A stretch of 64,000 bases of DNA. Source: Colwellia maritima. GTDB taxonomy: Bacteria > Pseudomonadota > Gammaproteobacteria > Enterobacterales > Alteromonadaceae. Below are positions 10,131 through 19,983 of the stretch, in pieces. The stretch covers positions 186,001 through 250,000 of the forward strand of contig NZ_JAKKSL010000002.1 of assembly GCF_022669015.1 (NCBI RefSeq), given 5' to 3'. A program made the translations under genes and the position numbers. The notes under the pieces are model-generated. The model saw only the letters and a list, made by a program, of their open reading frames with translations. It searched no databases and was not told the origin of the DNA. Numbering within the stretch: the first letter of the stretch is position 1; every line of letters starts with the position of its first letter.

Positions 10131-10522
10131 TGTTATTTCGATATATTGAGGAATTATTTATTATTAATGAAAAGATAGCACTACCAATTATATATGCAAA
10201 TTTATTTAGTTGATGAAGGTCCTAAGCGAAATAAGCTAAGTGAGCTATTACCCGCGAAGTCGCCCAATGGCTTTATCCAATTTGTCTCCTTAATCTGCTC
10301 GCTATTTCTCTGGTTGTAGCCACATGAAGTTTTTCAAGATCATATTTTGTAATTACTTATAATAAGACAGATGAATGAAAAAATGTATTAACCGCTGTTT
10401 TGGGCTAATGTACTGTTAGTTGAGATGTTACAATTAAGTTGATATGTTACGCATACGTTAGTTTCTTACCAAGCGTTTAGTCAAATACTTAATGATATTC
10501 GATCTCACTATAAGAAGAAGTT
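10131..10522. other. Gene-free stretch with a GC-richer block
   Basis: No convincing gene is visible in these 392 bases. A block at about 10215-10345 is clearly richer in G and C than its flanks and contains stops in all frames. It may be a decayed insertion or a dispersed repeat. The right part is the presumed promoter region of the FHA gene. Confidence 0.4.
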
Positions 10523-11497
10523 ATGGCCACTTTATTTAATAAAAAAATACAACAGCGTTGTTTTTTACAATCTCACCATAGTTTTGGTCGACTTAAAAAT
10601 TCGGTAAATACTTTTGTTGATGATTCGTTTGTTTCTAAGGTTCATGCTTTTATTGAGTGGAACGATAGATATTGGTTGTTACGTGATGTCAGCAGCAATG
10701 GTACGTGGTTAAATGGTAATAAACTGGGACGAGATCAAGTAGCTCAACTTAATGTTGGCGATGTGATAAATTTTGCAAGTAACGAGAATAATGCGTTTGA
10801 ACTACTTGATACTAAGCCTCCTTGTGACTGTCTTATACCTGTTGAACACAATAGCGAGGTTATCGAACTAGAATATTTTCATTTATTACCGAGTCAAGAA
10901 TCACATGAAGTTTTATTGCGTTATAACAATCAAACCTGTTCTTGGTGGCAAGAAATATTTGATGATAATCTGAGTGAATCAGTAACGACTATGGAATTGA
11001 GTAATCGAGATTATATAATAATTGATGGCTTGAAATGGCAGTTACAAATAAATCGCCCACTTACCGAAACGCAAATTGTTAAACCAAGTGTTACTTCGCT
11101 AAACGAGTTAACATTGCTTTTTCAAACGAGCCTTGACGAAGAAAGCACACATCTTACTATACAAACAGGTGATAAAAATATTGACTTATTGGTGCGTAGT
11201 CATCATTACCTCACATTGTGTTTGGCTCGACAACGAGTTAAAGATATAGAAGCGGGTTTGATAATAGTGAACAGGGATGGCTTTATGCCGAGTCATTAGC
11301 TAGAGATTTAGGCGTAGATGCCAGTCACTTGAATATCCAAATTTATCGTATTCGAAAACAATTTGTTGAGGCACTCAATAACACTTGTGAAACCAAAGAA
11401 TATTATTGAACGTAATGCGGGGAAAATACGTTTAGCTTCTAAAATTTTTAGTATTACCAAAGGTGATAAAGTTGAATACGATACTCGTTGTCAGTAA
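10523..11497 (+). CDS. FHA domain protein with C-terminal winged-helix domain (two frameshifts)
   Basis: The N-terminal 100 residues form a forkhead-associated domain, with FGRL, SKVHAFIEW and DVSSNGTWLNG, which binds phosphothreonine. The last 100 residues form an OmpR-type winged helix, with QGWLYAESLARDLGVD and NIIERNAGKIRLA. The gene is interrupted twice: a lost base at about 11253 (GCGGG, probably GCCGGG) and an extra A at about 11390. The two shifts cancel and give a 324-residue protein. Such proteins link Ser/Thr phosphorylation to transcription. No kinase is in the window. The first frame alone ends at 11299. Confidence 0.75.
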
Positions 11498-11574
11498 CCA
11501 ATAAATAAGTTGAACGGTGTTTTTTAGCCAAGAAGTAACCCCGGCGAAAAACAAAAATTTTTATTAAGTTTCTT

Positions 11575-11949
11575 CTATTTAAAAAACAACATCATTGATT
11601 TGTTAAGTCTATTAAGCTTAGATAGAGCAGTATTGATTTTATCAATGATTGCCACTGGTTTCTCAGGTTTTACTAATGAATTCTGATCTTTATTACTCAT
11701 TGTATTGTCTTGGTTATACACATCAATAACCGTTACGCGAGTAGGAATTGGCGATTTTTTTGATTTGTTTTGTTTTGTTTCAACATTGGTAACAATATCA
11801 TCGCGATTAATTCGTGTGAAAAAGCAGTATAAAGAAGTATTGTTGTTTACTTGATCATTATTCAAGTTTTTTGCTGATGTATGGTGAACAAGTGCATTAG
11901 ATTTATGCTCTTTAGGCTTTACCTTAGTCTTATTTAGATGTTCGCTCAT
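11575..11949 (-). CDS. Small hydrophilic protein of unknown function
   Basis: A 124-codon gene starting MSEHLNKTKV, with GGAG seven bases upstream. The product is rich in Lys, Asn, Ser and Thr, lacks a signal peptide or membrane segment, and looks mostly disordered; the C-terminus MMLFFK is the only hydrophobic part. I recognise no family. It is convergent with the FHA gene and divergent from the csrB region. Confidence 0.5.
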   Translation of the reverse strand: MSEHLNKTKVKPKEHKSNALVHHTSAKNLNNDQVNNNTSLYCFFTRINRDDIVTNVETKQNKSKKSPIPTRVTVIDVYNQDNTMSNKDQNSLVKPEKPVAIIDKINTALSKLNRLNKSMMLFFK

Positions 11950-12390
11950 TGTTTTCTCCAATCTCTTCATATTATGTCGCCGTATATAACCACTTGTTAG
12001 TCAAGCTATACACTATACAATTTGGCAATCATTGCATTTTAATGATTCACTATAATATCTACTAAGAAAGAAAAAATGACCATTACACGGCATTACACGG
12101 CAAATTAACATTAAGAATTTAATGATGGGAATTACATTGCGAAATTGTTGTTAAGCTAGCTATAGGCTTTAAGGGGTGTGTTATAAGTGTTTGTATTTAA
12201 GTTATTAATATTTTTTGTTAATGCTTGAATTCTATTTCATAACCCCTCAGTAAAGCATGAAAATACTTGCATTTTGTCTCCAAGTTAAGCTTGTATCAGC
12301 TCAGAAGTTAATTTGGTGTATTACGACTTTCGTTATGCGAGTAACCGTGACTAATAAAACATCACCCCTATAGTCATTTGCCATAAAAAA

Positions 12391-12408
12391 TGTAAGACAT
12401 GTCTTACA
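12391..12408 (+). promoter_or_regulatory. GacA/UvrY-type upstream activating site
   Basis: TGTAAGACATGTCTTACA is a perfect 18-bp palindrome and an exact match to the GacA box TGTAAG-N6-CTTACA found upstream of csrB/rsmZ-type RNA genes. It lies about 180 bases before the proposed RNA start, the spacing seen for known GacA-controlled sRNAs. A further half site GTAAGACAT follows at 12414. Confidence 0.85.
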
Positions 12409-12573
12409 AGGTCGTAAGACATATTGTCATTATTTTGAAGGATAAAATCAGCTTTTCAACTAAGTGTATGAATATATTAATTAAAATATTTAATACAAAT
12501 TTTACAAATTTGTTACATAAAAAGTTTTTTTTTAATGTTCGCCTAAAAAAAATATATAAGCGTATTATTACTC

Positions 12574-12990
12574 GTGTCAGGAAGACATAGAGAAGGACGC
12601 TCTATTAACATATTTTACTTGAGTAATGATTATTTGATGGAAATATATTAAGGGAATAAATAGGAGGGAGGCTTAAGGATTAAGTCGAGTGAAGAGGACT
12701 TCACTGAGGGATGATACGAATATGGATGTGATCAATTATGGATAATTGAAGTCAGGAAGATAATGTCTAGGAGACAAAACGTGTTTTACATGGAGTTAAA
12801 ACGTGAAGACTAAGGATAGCCATAGCAAGGAATACATGGATGTAGCGCTAAGGACAATAAGTAGAGTTTACTTAAAGGAAATACTAGGGATAGTCTTTCA
12901 TGGATGAAATGAGAACACTAAATAAAATGCAGGATGCATTATATAAGCTAGTTACAAAAATGCAGCTCTTTGAGCTGCATTTTTCTTTTA
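12574..12990 (+). ncRNA. csrB: CsrB/RsmZ-family regulatory RNA (CsrA sponge)
   Basis: About 400 bases without a protein-coding frame contain 22 GGA trinucleotides, many in the loops of short perfect hairpins. Examples are GTGAAGAGGACTTCAC, CAATTATGGATAATTG, TACATGGATGTA, TTTCATGGATGAAA and AATGCAGGATGCATT. This is the architecture of CsrB RNAs, which sequester the translational regulator CsrA. The RNA ends in a strong intrinsic terminator. The 5' end is inferred from the first hairpin (TGTCAGGAAGACA) and a TATTAT -10-like element at 12563. The GacA box upstream indicates control by the BarA/UvrY (GacS/GacA) two-component system. The exact start is approximate. Confidence 0.9.
12956..12990 (+). 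terminator. Intrinsic terminator of the CsrB RNA
   Basis: AAAAATGCAGCTC and GAGCTGCATTTTT pair perfectly around a TTT loop and are followed by CTTTTA. This is a textbook Rho-independent terminator. Confidence 0.95.
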
Positions 12991-13289
12991 TGTGCTTCTC
13001 AATATAAATCAAATAAACTTGATGTAATGCTGTGCAATGAATTTTTGGCTATAGTATTTATATCAATAACTTAACACGTCTCCTTATTATACGTGTTAGT
13101 CATTAGTCGTCGACAGTCAATTTTTATAGAACAATTATTTCTGTATTTTAGAGATATTTTCCAAGACTATTGCTGCGAAAAACACGATAATTACCCTCAT
13201 TATGCTCAATGCACCAGAAATTAGTGGCTAAATCTTTACACAGGTTTGGTTTAAACACTTTGTTGCAACAAAAATATGGACACTATTCA

Positions 13290-15398
13290 ATGGAAATCAA
13301 AGTAAATTTTCTAGATAATCTCAGGCTTGAAGCTAAATTTGATGATTTTTCGGTTATTGCGGATCAGCCTATTCGTTACAAAGGGGATGGTTCTGCGCCG
13401 GGCCCTTTTGATTATTTCTTGGCATCATCAGCACTTTGTGCCGCTTATTTTGTCAAAGTTTATTGTACCTCTCGTGATATTCCTACTGAAAATATAAGGT
13501 TATCACAAAACAATATTGTTGATCCTGAAGATCGCTACAAGCAAATTTTCCAAATTCAAGTTGAATTGCCTGAAAATATTTCGGCAAAAGATAAACAGGG
13601 GATTTTACGCTCAATTGATCGCTGTACCGTGAAAAAGGTTGTGCAAACAGGGCCTACATTTAAAGTAGAAACTGTTGATAATCTTGAAGAAGATGCTCAA
13701 GCAATGCTTACGGTTAAGCCTGAAGGTGATTCAAACACTTTTATTTTAGGTAAAGATTTGCCCCTTGAAGAAACTATTGCCAATATGACGGGAATATTAG
13801 CCTCCCTTGGTATGAAAATAGAGATATCTTCCTGGCGTAATATTGTACCCAACGTGTGGTCTTTACATATTCGTGATGCTGCGTCACCTATGTGCTTTAC
13901 TAATGGTAAAGGTTCAACAAAAGAGAGTGCACTTTGTTCTGCCCTTGGCGAATTTATTGAACGTTTAAATTGTAATTTCTTTTATAATGATCAGTTTTTA
14001 GGCGAAGACATTGCTAACAGTGATTTTGTTCATTACCCAAATGAAAAGTGGTTTAAACCAGAAAACGATGATGAATTACCGTCAGGTATTTTGGATGATT
14101 ACTGTTTAGGGATTTATGATCCTGATAATGAATTACGTGCGTCTAATTTAATAGATACAAATTCAGGTAATGTTGATCGCGGTATTTGCGCTATTCCATA
14201 TACACGTCATTCAGATGGTGAAACCGTGTATTTTCCTTCAAATTTAATTGAAAATTTATTTTTGAGTAATGGTATGAGTCTTGGTAACAACCTACCTGAA
14301 GCACAAGTACAGTGTTTATCTGAAATTTTTGAACGCGCAGTAAAAAGACAAATTATAGAACAAGAGATTGTATTGCCTGATGTTCCGCCGCAGGTGCTAG
14401 AAAAATACCCAAGTATTCTAGCGGGAATTAACGGTTTAGAAGCACAAGGGTTTCCTGTGGTGGTGAAAGATGCTTCCTTAGGTGGGCAATTTCCTGTTAT
14501 GTGTGTCACGCTCATGAACCCTAAAACGGGTGGCGTATTTGCTTCATTTGGTGCTCATCCTAGCTTTGAAGTAGCACTAGAACGTAGCTTAACAGAGCTG
14601 TTACAAGGGCGTAGCTTTGAAGGTTTAAACGATGTTCCCAAGCCAACCTTTAATAGTATGGCTGTATCAGAGCCAGAAAATTTTGTGGAACATTTTATTG
14701 ATTCAACGGGGGTTATTTCTTGGCGATTTTTTAGTGCTAAGCATGATTATCAGTTTTGTGAATGGGATTTTTCAGGCACGAATGAACAAGAGTGCGAAAG
14801 CTTATTTGCTATTTTGAACGGTCTTGGCAAAGAAGCGTATATCGCGGTATTTGATCAACTAGGGGCTACAGCTTGTCGTATTTTAGTACCCAACTATTCA
14901 GAGGTATATCCAGTTGAAGACTTAATTTGGGATAACACTAACAAAGCATTGGAATACAGAGCTGATATATTGAATCTTCATAGTTTGAGTGATGAAGCCT
15001 TGGCAAGTTTGTTTGAACGATTAGAAGATAGCCAACAAGATAATTATATTGATATTCGCACCTTAATTGGCATCGAGTTTGATGAAAACACGGTGTGGGG
15101 ACAGTTAACGATTTTAGAATTAAAAATTCTTATTTGTTTAGCACTTGGTGCACTTGAAGATGCATTGGATTTAGTGGGAGAATTTTTACAATACAATGAC
15201 AACACAGTTGAACGGGGTTTATTCTATCAGGCAATTAACGCTGTGCTTGAAATTATGTTAGATGATGATTTAGCGCTAGATGATTTCATTCATAATTTAA
15301 GCCGTATGTTTGGCGAAGAAAATATGAAGAATGTTGTTGGATCAGTGTCGGGTGACATTCGATTCTTTGGTCTGACTAAAACCAAGCATGAAACTTGA
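13290..15398 (+). CDS. ycaO: OsmC domain / YcaO domain fusion protein
   Basis: The first 130 residues form an OsmC-type domain (QPIRYKGDGSAPGPFDYFLAS, then a Cys in the CTVKKV segment), the fold of peroxiredoxin-like thiol enzymes. Residues from about 150 on form a YcaO domain (GKGSTKESALCSALGEFIERL with the ATP/Mg-binding glutamates). In E. coli YcaO is linked to beta-methylthiolation of ribosomal protein S12; YcaO enzymes use ATP to activate amide bonds. I chose the ATG at 13290 (MEIKVNFLDN, 702 aa), since the OsmC fold begins there; an in-frame ATG at 13209 is possible. It follows csrB but is separated by its terminator. Confidence 0.88.
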   Translation: MEIKVNFLDNLRLEAKFDDFSVIADQPIRYKGDGSAPGPFDYFLASSALCAAYFVKVYCTSRDIPTENIRLSQNNIVDPEDRYKQIFQIQVELPENISAKDKQGILRSIDRCTVKKVVQTGPTFKVETVDNLEEDAQAMLTVKPEGDSNTFILGKDLPLEETIANMTGILASLGMKIEISSWRNIVPNVWSLHIRDAASPMCFTNGKGSTKESALCSALGEFIERLNCNFFYNDQFLGEDIANSDFVHYPNEKWFKPENDDELPSGILDDYCLGIYDPDNELRASNLIDTNSGNVDRGICAIPYTRHSDGETVYFPSNLIENLFLSNGMSLGNNLPEAQVQCLSEIFERAVKRQIIEQEIVLPDVPPQVLEKYPSILAGINGLEAQGFPVVVKDASLGGQFPVMCVTLMNPKTGGVFASFGAHPSFEVALERSLTELLQGRSFEGLNDVPKPTFNSMAVSEPENFVEHFIDSTGVISWRFFSAKHDYQFCEWDFSGTNEQECESLFAILNGLGKEAYIAVFDQLGATACRILVPNYSEVYPVEDLIWDNTNKALEYRADILNLHSLSDEALASLFERLEDSQQDNYIDIRTLIGIEFDENTVWGQLTILELKILICLALGALEDALDLVGEFLQYNDNTVERGLFYQAINAVLEIMLDDDLALDDFIHNLSRMFGEENMKNVVGSVSGDIRFFGLTKTKHET

Positions 15399-15616
15399 AG
15401 GGTTAGATAAACACTTGCGATTAATTGAAAGTTATAAAAAACTGCATCATGCGAGAGGTTTAACTTTGTAGATCGGCTAAAAGCCAACGTGATTGGTGTG
15501 TACTAATGTATCGCTTGAATAAATAGTTTATTGCTTTGGGGTTGAATGTTTGTTGAATCTAAAATTAATAGTGTTAAACTCATCCGACCAGATGAGTGTT
15601 AACAGGAAGATTGAAC

Positions 15617-16083
15617 ATGGCAAAAGAAAAATTAACTAAAGTAATGGCGCTTTATAAAAGAGTTACGCGACTACCATTTGGTCAAAAAATATTTTCAATT
15701 ATGGTGGCGCGAATGGCGCCTTATTTTAGTACCATTAAGCCACTCATTACTGAATTAAGAGCTAATTATTGCGAATGTTTGATAAAAAAAGAAAAAGTGT
15801 TCAGAATCATATAAAAACAGTGCATGTTATTGCCATTTGTAATGGTTTAGAGATGGCAATGGGGGTTATGACTGAGGCATCTATTCCAAAACATCTTCGC
15901 CGGATACCTAAAGGCATGTCGCTAGATTATACCGCTAAGGCCGGATCAGATATACGTTGTGTTGCAAAAGTCACACCAGAGCAGTGGCAAGTTGGTGATC
16001 TGCTTGTTGAAGTAACCGCCTTTGACATTAATGATGTTGTGGTGGTAAAAGGGCACATTAAACTTTGGATCTCTGAAAAATAG
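15617..16083 (+). CDS. DUF4442 hotdog-fold protein (one frameshift)
   Basis: Two overlapping frames join into one 155-residue protein if the A7 run at 15784-15790 is read as A8. The start MAKEKLTKVM has AGGAAG eight bases upstream. The repaired protein has the hotdog fold of DUF4442: an N-terminal amphipathic part, HVIAICNGLEMAMGVM as central helix, then beta strands ending LWISEK. Members are related to PaaI/YiiD-type thioesterases, so acyl-CoA hydrolysis is possible but not shown. A homopolymer error is the simplest cause of the break. Confidence 0.75.
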
Positions 16084-16358
16084 CGTTTTTCACAAGTAAA
16101 AAAGCTTATATACTCATGACATATTTTGGTGCATTTATTAACAAACGCGCCTCTATATGATGCAATAAAAACCCCTAAGAAAAACACCGTTTAAAATACA
16201 CATCTAACTTATTGATATTTTGTTGTTTATTTGGTTTTTATGTGCTGTTTTTTTTGGTGCGTTTTTTGCTTGTTAGTAATAATAATCCCCGCTTTAACCT
16301 TAGTTGTCCTAAAGTTTAACAAATATAGGCGGCTGTTGATGTTTGTTAAGGAAGTAAA

Positions 16359-17957
16359 ATGGACTCCATACTTGTTATTATCACTATCTCTTTAGCGCTT
16401 GCTAGCGTATTAAATATAGTATTAGCTAAATTTTCAATTTCTCATATTATTGGTTATATCATAACGGGTACTATTGTCAGTACACTTTTTGATTTTAATG
16501 GTAGTCATGATCTTCATTCATTAGACTTAATTGGTGAATTCGGTATAGTCTTTCTTATGTTTACCATAGGTTTGGAAATGTCTTTTTCTAAACTTGATAA
16601 AATGAAACATTTGATATTTATTAACGGTTTTTTGCAAGTCGCTTTTAGTTCTCTTTTGATTTTTTCTGTTGCTTTTTATGCCTTTTCACTTGATGCAATA
16701 TCATCATTAATCATTTCACTGTCATTTAGCTTATCTTCAACTGCTATCGTGTTACCGTATTTGAAAAAATCAAAAGATATAGTAACACCTTATGGTGAGA
16801 AATCTGTTGCCGTTTTAGTTTTTCAAGACTTGGCCGTTATTCCTATCTTATTGCTAATGAGCTTCCTATCGAATAATGAAATGTCGATGACCGATATTTT
16901 ATTAAAAACATTTCTATACGCCACCGCTATCATTGTTTTTATGTTTACTTTAGGTAAAAAAATCATTGGTTGGTTACTGCATTTTTCTTCCACTGCCAGA
17001 ATGGAAGAATTGTTCTTAAGTTCTGTTTTTACCATAGTTATAGGTGCATCATTACTTGCCCATGAAATGGGTTTTACGTATTCATTAGGCGCGTTTATTG
17101 CGGGAATGATTATTGCTGAAACTAACTTTCATATTAAAGTAGAGTCAGATATTGCGTCATATAAAGATCTCTTGTTGGGGGCATTCTTCTTCTCTATTGG
17201 TACCAAAATAGATATTTTCTATTTCGCGAGTAACTTATATTTAGTACTTGGTATTCTCTTGCTTGTGATGCTCATTAAAGCATTCATCATCTTTTTTATT
17301 ATCAGACGAAATACTAACAAAAGTGATGCAATTAAGTCTGCGCTTGCGCTCTGCCAAATAGGCGAATTTTCGTTTGCTATCTTTGCTTTGGCGGTAAATC
17401 AAAATATTCTGCAAAGTGAATTAGGTAATTTTCTAATCTTAATCACGGTATTATCAATGTTGTTAACGCCATTTATGGTGAATAATATTTATAAAATAGC
17501 CTCTTTGTTTGTCGTTGAATTTTTTGAAGCAGATAAAATAGCACCAGTAAATATTAGTAATCATACTATTGTTTGTGGTTTTGCTATTTTGGGTAGAATT
17601 GTCGCGAAAGAGCTTACCCAAAAAGAAATCGATTTTTTAATCATTTCTGACAATTTACAACATGTATTACTGGCAAGAAAACGCGGATATAAAGCCTATT
17701 TTGGTCATTTAGATAAAACGCCTGTGTTGGAATCACTAAAAGTAGAACAATCCAATAGTATTATTGTCACCGTTAGTACCCTAAAAAATAAGCAAATAAT
17801 TTGTGAAGCGGTTTTAGAGTATTACCCAGAAGCCAATTTGATCGTTAAAGTAAACACCCTGGAAGAGAAAACAGCTTTATCTGTACTGAATATAAAAGCT
17901 TTTGTTCATGCGCAGCATGAAACAGCAATGTTACTTGTTAAACGTAGTCTGAGTTAA
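16359..17957 (+). CDS. Monovalent cation:proton antiporter-2 family, KefB-like with RCK domain
   Basis: A 532-residue membrane protein. Residues 1-385 contain about 12 hydrophobic segments with the CPA2 motifs HIIGYIITG, FMFTIGLEM and FQDLAVIP. Residues 395-530 form a cytoplasmic Rossmann-type TrkA-N/RCK domain (IVCGFAILGRIVAKEL) that binds nucleotide and gates transport. It exchanges K+ or Na+ for protons across the inner membrane. It lacks the extra C-terminal part of E. coli KefB/KefC. The DUF432 and MscS genes follow, suggesting an ion/osmotic function for the group. Confidence 0.9.
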   Translation: MDSILVIITISLALASVLNIVLAKFSISHIIGYIITGTIVSTLFDFNGSHDLHSLDLIGEFGIVFLMFTIGLEMSFSKLDKMKHLIFINGFLQVAFSSLLIFSVAFYAFSLDAISSLIISLSFSLSSTAIVLPYLKKSKDIVTPYGEKSVAVLVFQDLAVIPILLLMSFLSNNEMSMTDILLKTFLYATAIIVFMFTLGKKIIGWLLHFSSTARMEELFLSSVFTIVIGASLLAHEMGFTYSLGAFIAGMIIAETNFHIKVESDIASYKDLLLGAFFFSIGTKIDIFYFASNLYLVLGILLLVMLIKAFIIFFIIRRNTNKSDAIKSALALCQIGEFSFAIFALAVNQNILQSELGNFLILITVLSMLLTPFMVNNIYKIASLFVVEFFEADKIAPVNISNHTIVCGFAILGRIVAKELTQKEIDFLIISDNLQHVLLARKRGYKAYFGHLDKTPVLESLKVEQSNSIIVTVSTLKNKQIICEAVLEYYPEANLIVKVNTLEEKTALSVLNIKAFVHAQHETAMLLVKRSLS

Positions 17958-18136
17958 CCTGATGAGCTCGGTTTAGTTTTTAAAGATTTAGTCATTAAAG
18001 GTTGATCATTGAAACGTTAGTGATAATTTAAATGTGGTGAATGTGAATGAATAATCTCGCATTTCTTAGTCGTTAATGCTTATACTTGGCGCTAATTGCG
18101 AAGCAATCAATTTAAACTAACGAGTATGAGTACAAT

Positions 18137-18936
18137 ATGAGTAATAATGTTTGGTGGGGGGAATTCTCTTTTCAGCCCCAAGAGACAAAATCCGGAGTGT
18201 CGGTGAGCGTGCTATTTTAATTAAGCGAAAAGCAACTGAATGGAATACTTGGAACGTTGAGAGTATTGCTGTTGAGAGTCAAGGCGCTGAGGATGATATT
18301 TTAGTAACTGACGGTACGAGTATTGTACTAGAAAGTGACATGGTAACCGGGCGGTTTTTGGAAAAAGTTACCTTGGGTAAAATTAAAGTCTCCCCGTTAT
18401 TGGCCGATCGCACAATGATTGCAAGACCTTCTTCGCCATTAACAATTCTCGCGGGTGAAAAAATTCAACTGTTTATTAGTACACCCGTTTGGTTTTATGC
18501 TGAATTATTGCCCAGTAATAAGTGTTTGGTTGACTTGCCTTTTTGGCGTCCATCGGATTCATGGTTTGGTAGCTCCACAATAGATGGGCAACTATGCTAT
18601 GCAAAATATACCTCAGCTAAAACTAACCTTGAAGAGCTAGACTTACACCCTCATCGAGCAACAACAGCTATCATGGTACATAATCGACATAATAAGGCAT
18701 TAACGATTAACCGAATAAATGTTCCGGTTAATTACTTAAATTTGTATAGTGACGATAAAAATCAACTGTGGACCTCTAGTATTTCAATAAAGATAGAAGG
18801 GGAGTCTGCGGATGTTGAGTTAATTATCGACAAACATTTTCTTTCAGAATTTGAACCACAAACACTAATCAGTAGACCACGAATATCATCCGAACATGGA
18901 AAATTAATTCGTCGGATTAGTCATTTATTTGGGTAG
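18137..18936 (+). CDS. DUF432 family protein (one frameshift)
   Basis: The C-terminal 250 residues read in one frame. The true N-terminus, MSNNVWWGEFSFQPQET, is in another frame starting at the ATG at 18137. Reading the AAAA run at 18187-18190 as five A joins them (QETKIRSVGERAILIKRK) into 266 residues. WWGEF and the repeated beta-rich pattern are typical of DUF432. The function is unknown, but this family is repeatedly found next to mscS-type channel genes, and here mscS starts seven bases after the stop. A role with the channel is an inference from the neighbourhood. No signal peptide or membrane segment is seen. Confidence 0.8.
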
Positions 18937-18943
18937 GGATTTT

Positions 18944-19741
18944 ATGGACGTTATTTTAGAATTTGTTGGTATGCTCGAAACATCACATTTATATTTGTTT
19001 TCTCAAGCACTAGTTTACTTTGTTGTGGGTTTTTTTATTGCTAAAGCTATGAGTAGTGCTGCAGCAAAAATTGCACAAAATAAACTGACAACGCATGGCG
19101 TATTTTTGCTCAAAAGAACGGTGTTTTACACCTTATTGGGATTGTTTGCTTTGTCGGCATTGAAACATATTGGTATAGATTTAACGATTTTATTGGGTGC
19201 AGCAGGTATTTTTACTGTTGCTATCGGTTTTGCTTCTCAAACGTCAGCTTCAAATTTGATCAGTGGGTTATTTTTAATGATTGAAAGACCTTTTTCAATT
19301 AGTGATGTGATTAAAGTAGATGACATTATAGGAGAAGTTATTTCAATTGATTTGTTATCGGTTAAACTTAGAACGTTTGATAATTTGTTTGTCAGAATCC
19401 CGAATGAAAGCATGATAAAAAGCGCTGTTACCACACTAACTAAATTCCCTATCAGAAGAGCTGATTTAAAATTAGGAATTGCTTATAAAGAGGACATTGA
19501 ACAAGTAAGAAAAATATTATTAACAATTGCTGAAAAGAATGTTATTTGTTTAGAAGAGCCGGCACCACTTTTCATACTAACGGGGTTCGGAGCATCTTCT
19601 GTCGATATTCAATTTTCCGTGTGGGCCAAAAGAGAGAACTTTTTGACATTGAAAAATGAGATGTATCAAAACATTAAGAAAACTTTTGATGAGCAAGGTA
19701 TTGAAATCCCCTTTCCTCATATTAGTGTGTATCTTTGGTAA
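18944..19741 (+). CDS. MscS-family mechanosensitive ion channel
   Basis: A 265-residue small-conductance mechanosensitive channel. Three N-terminal hydrophobic segments cover residues 5-110, the last being the pore helix rich in Gly/Ala (LLGAAGIFTVAIGFASQTSASNL broken over residues 83-105). The beta domain follows (MIERPFSISDVIKVDDIIGEV), then the alpha/beta C-terminal domain ending FPHISVYLW. I chose the ATG at 18944, with TAGGGAT just before it; a TTG at 18929 would overlap the DUF432 stop. It opens under membrane tension to release solutes during hypo-osmotic shock. It is coupled to the DUF432 gene. Confidence 0.92.
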   Translation: MDVILEFVGMLETSHLYLFSQALVYFVVGFFIAKAMSSAAAKIAQNKLTTHGVFLLKRTVFYTLLGLFALSALKHIGIDLTILLGAAGIFTVAIGFASQTSASNLISGLFLMIERPFSISDVIKVDDIIGEVISIDLLSVKLRTFDNLFVRIPNESMIKSAVTTLTKFPIRRADLKLGIAYKEDIEQVRKILLTIAEKNVICLEEPAPLFILTGFGASSVDIQFSVWAKRENFLTLKNEMYQNIKKTFDEQGIEIPFPHISVYLW

Positions 19742-19955
19742 TCAAAGTAAGCCTTTTGATGTTTCTTTGACTAGTACAAACAACAACGTTGAAGAAGGTA
19801 AAAATATCCGTTAAGTATGGATAGTGATTAATGTCCTTACGTGAAATAATTATTGGTATCGAATGTATCAATAAAAAGGTAAAAAAAGTTCATTTTTTTA
19901 CTAAAACGAGACAATATGTCGCACGTGTAAAGAAGGACATCATTATATAATTTTT

Positions 19956-19973
19956 ACCACTTATAACAGTGGT
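19956..19973. promoter_or_regulatory. Inverted repeat just upstream of the TonB receptor gene
   Basis: ACCACT-TATAAC-AGTGGT is a perfect 6-6-6 inverted repeat located 10 bases before the receptor ATG. A TATAAT element lies directly upstream at 19945. It could be a repressor operator or a hairpin sequestering the ribosome binding site. No metal-regulator consensus that I know matches it exactly. Confidence 0.4.
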
Positions 19974-19983
19974 ATTAATTATT

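Noticed and set aside
12399-12590. 63-codon open frame upstream of the CsrB RNA
   Set aside because: It overlaps the GacA box and the sRNA promoter, has a low-complexity Lys/Ile/Phe-rich translation and no ribosome binding site.
15290-15487. Minus-strand open frame at the end of the OsmC-YcaO gene
   Set aside because: It is antisense to a well-conserved gene, with no supporting motif or ribosome binding site.
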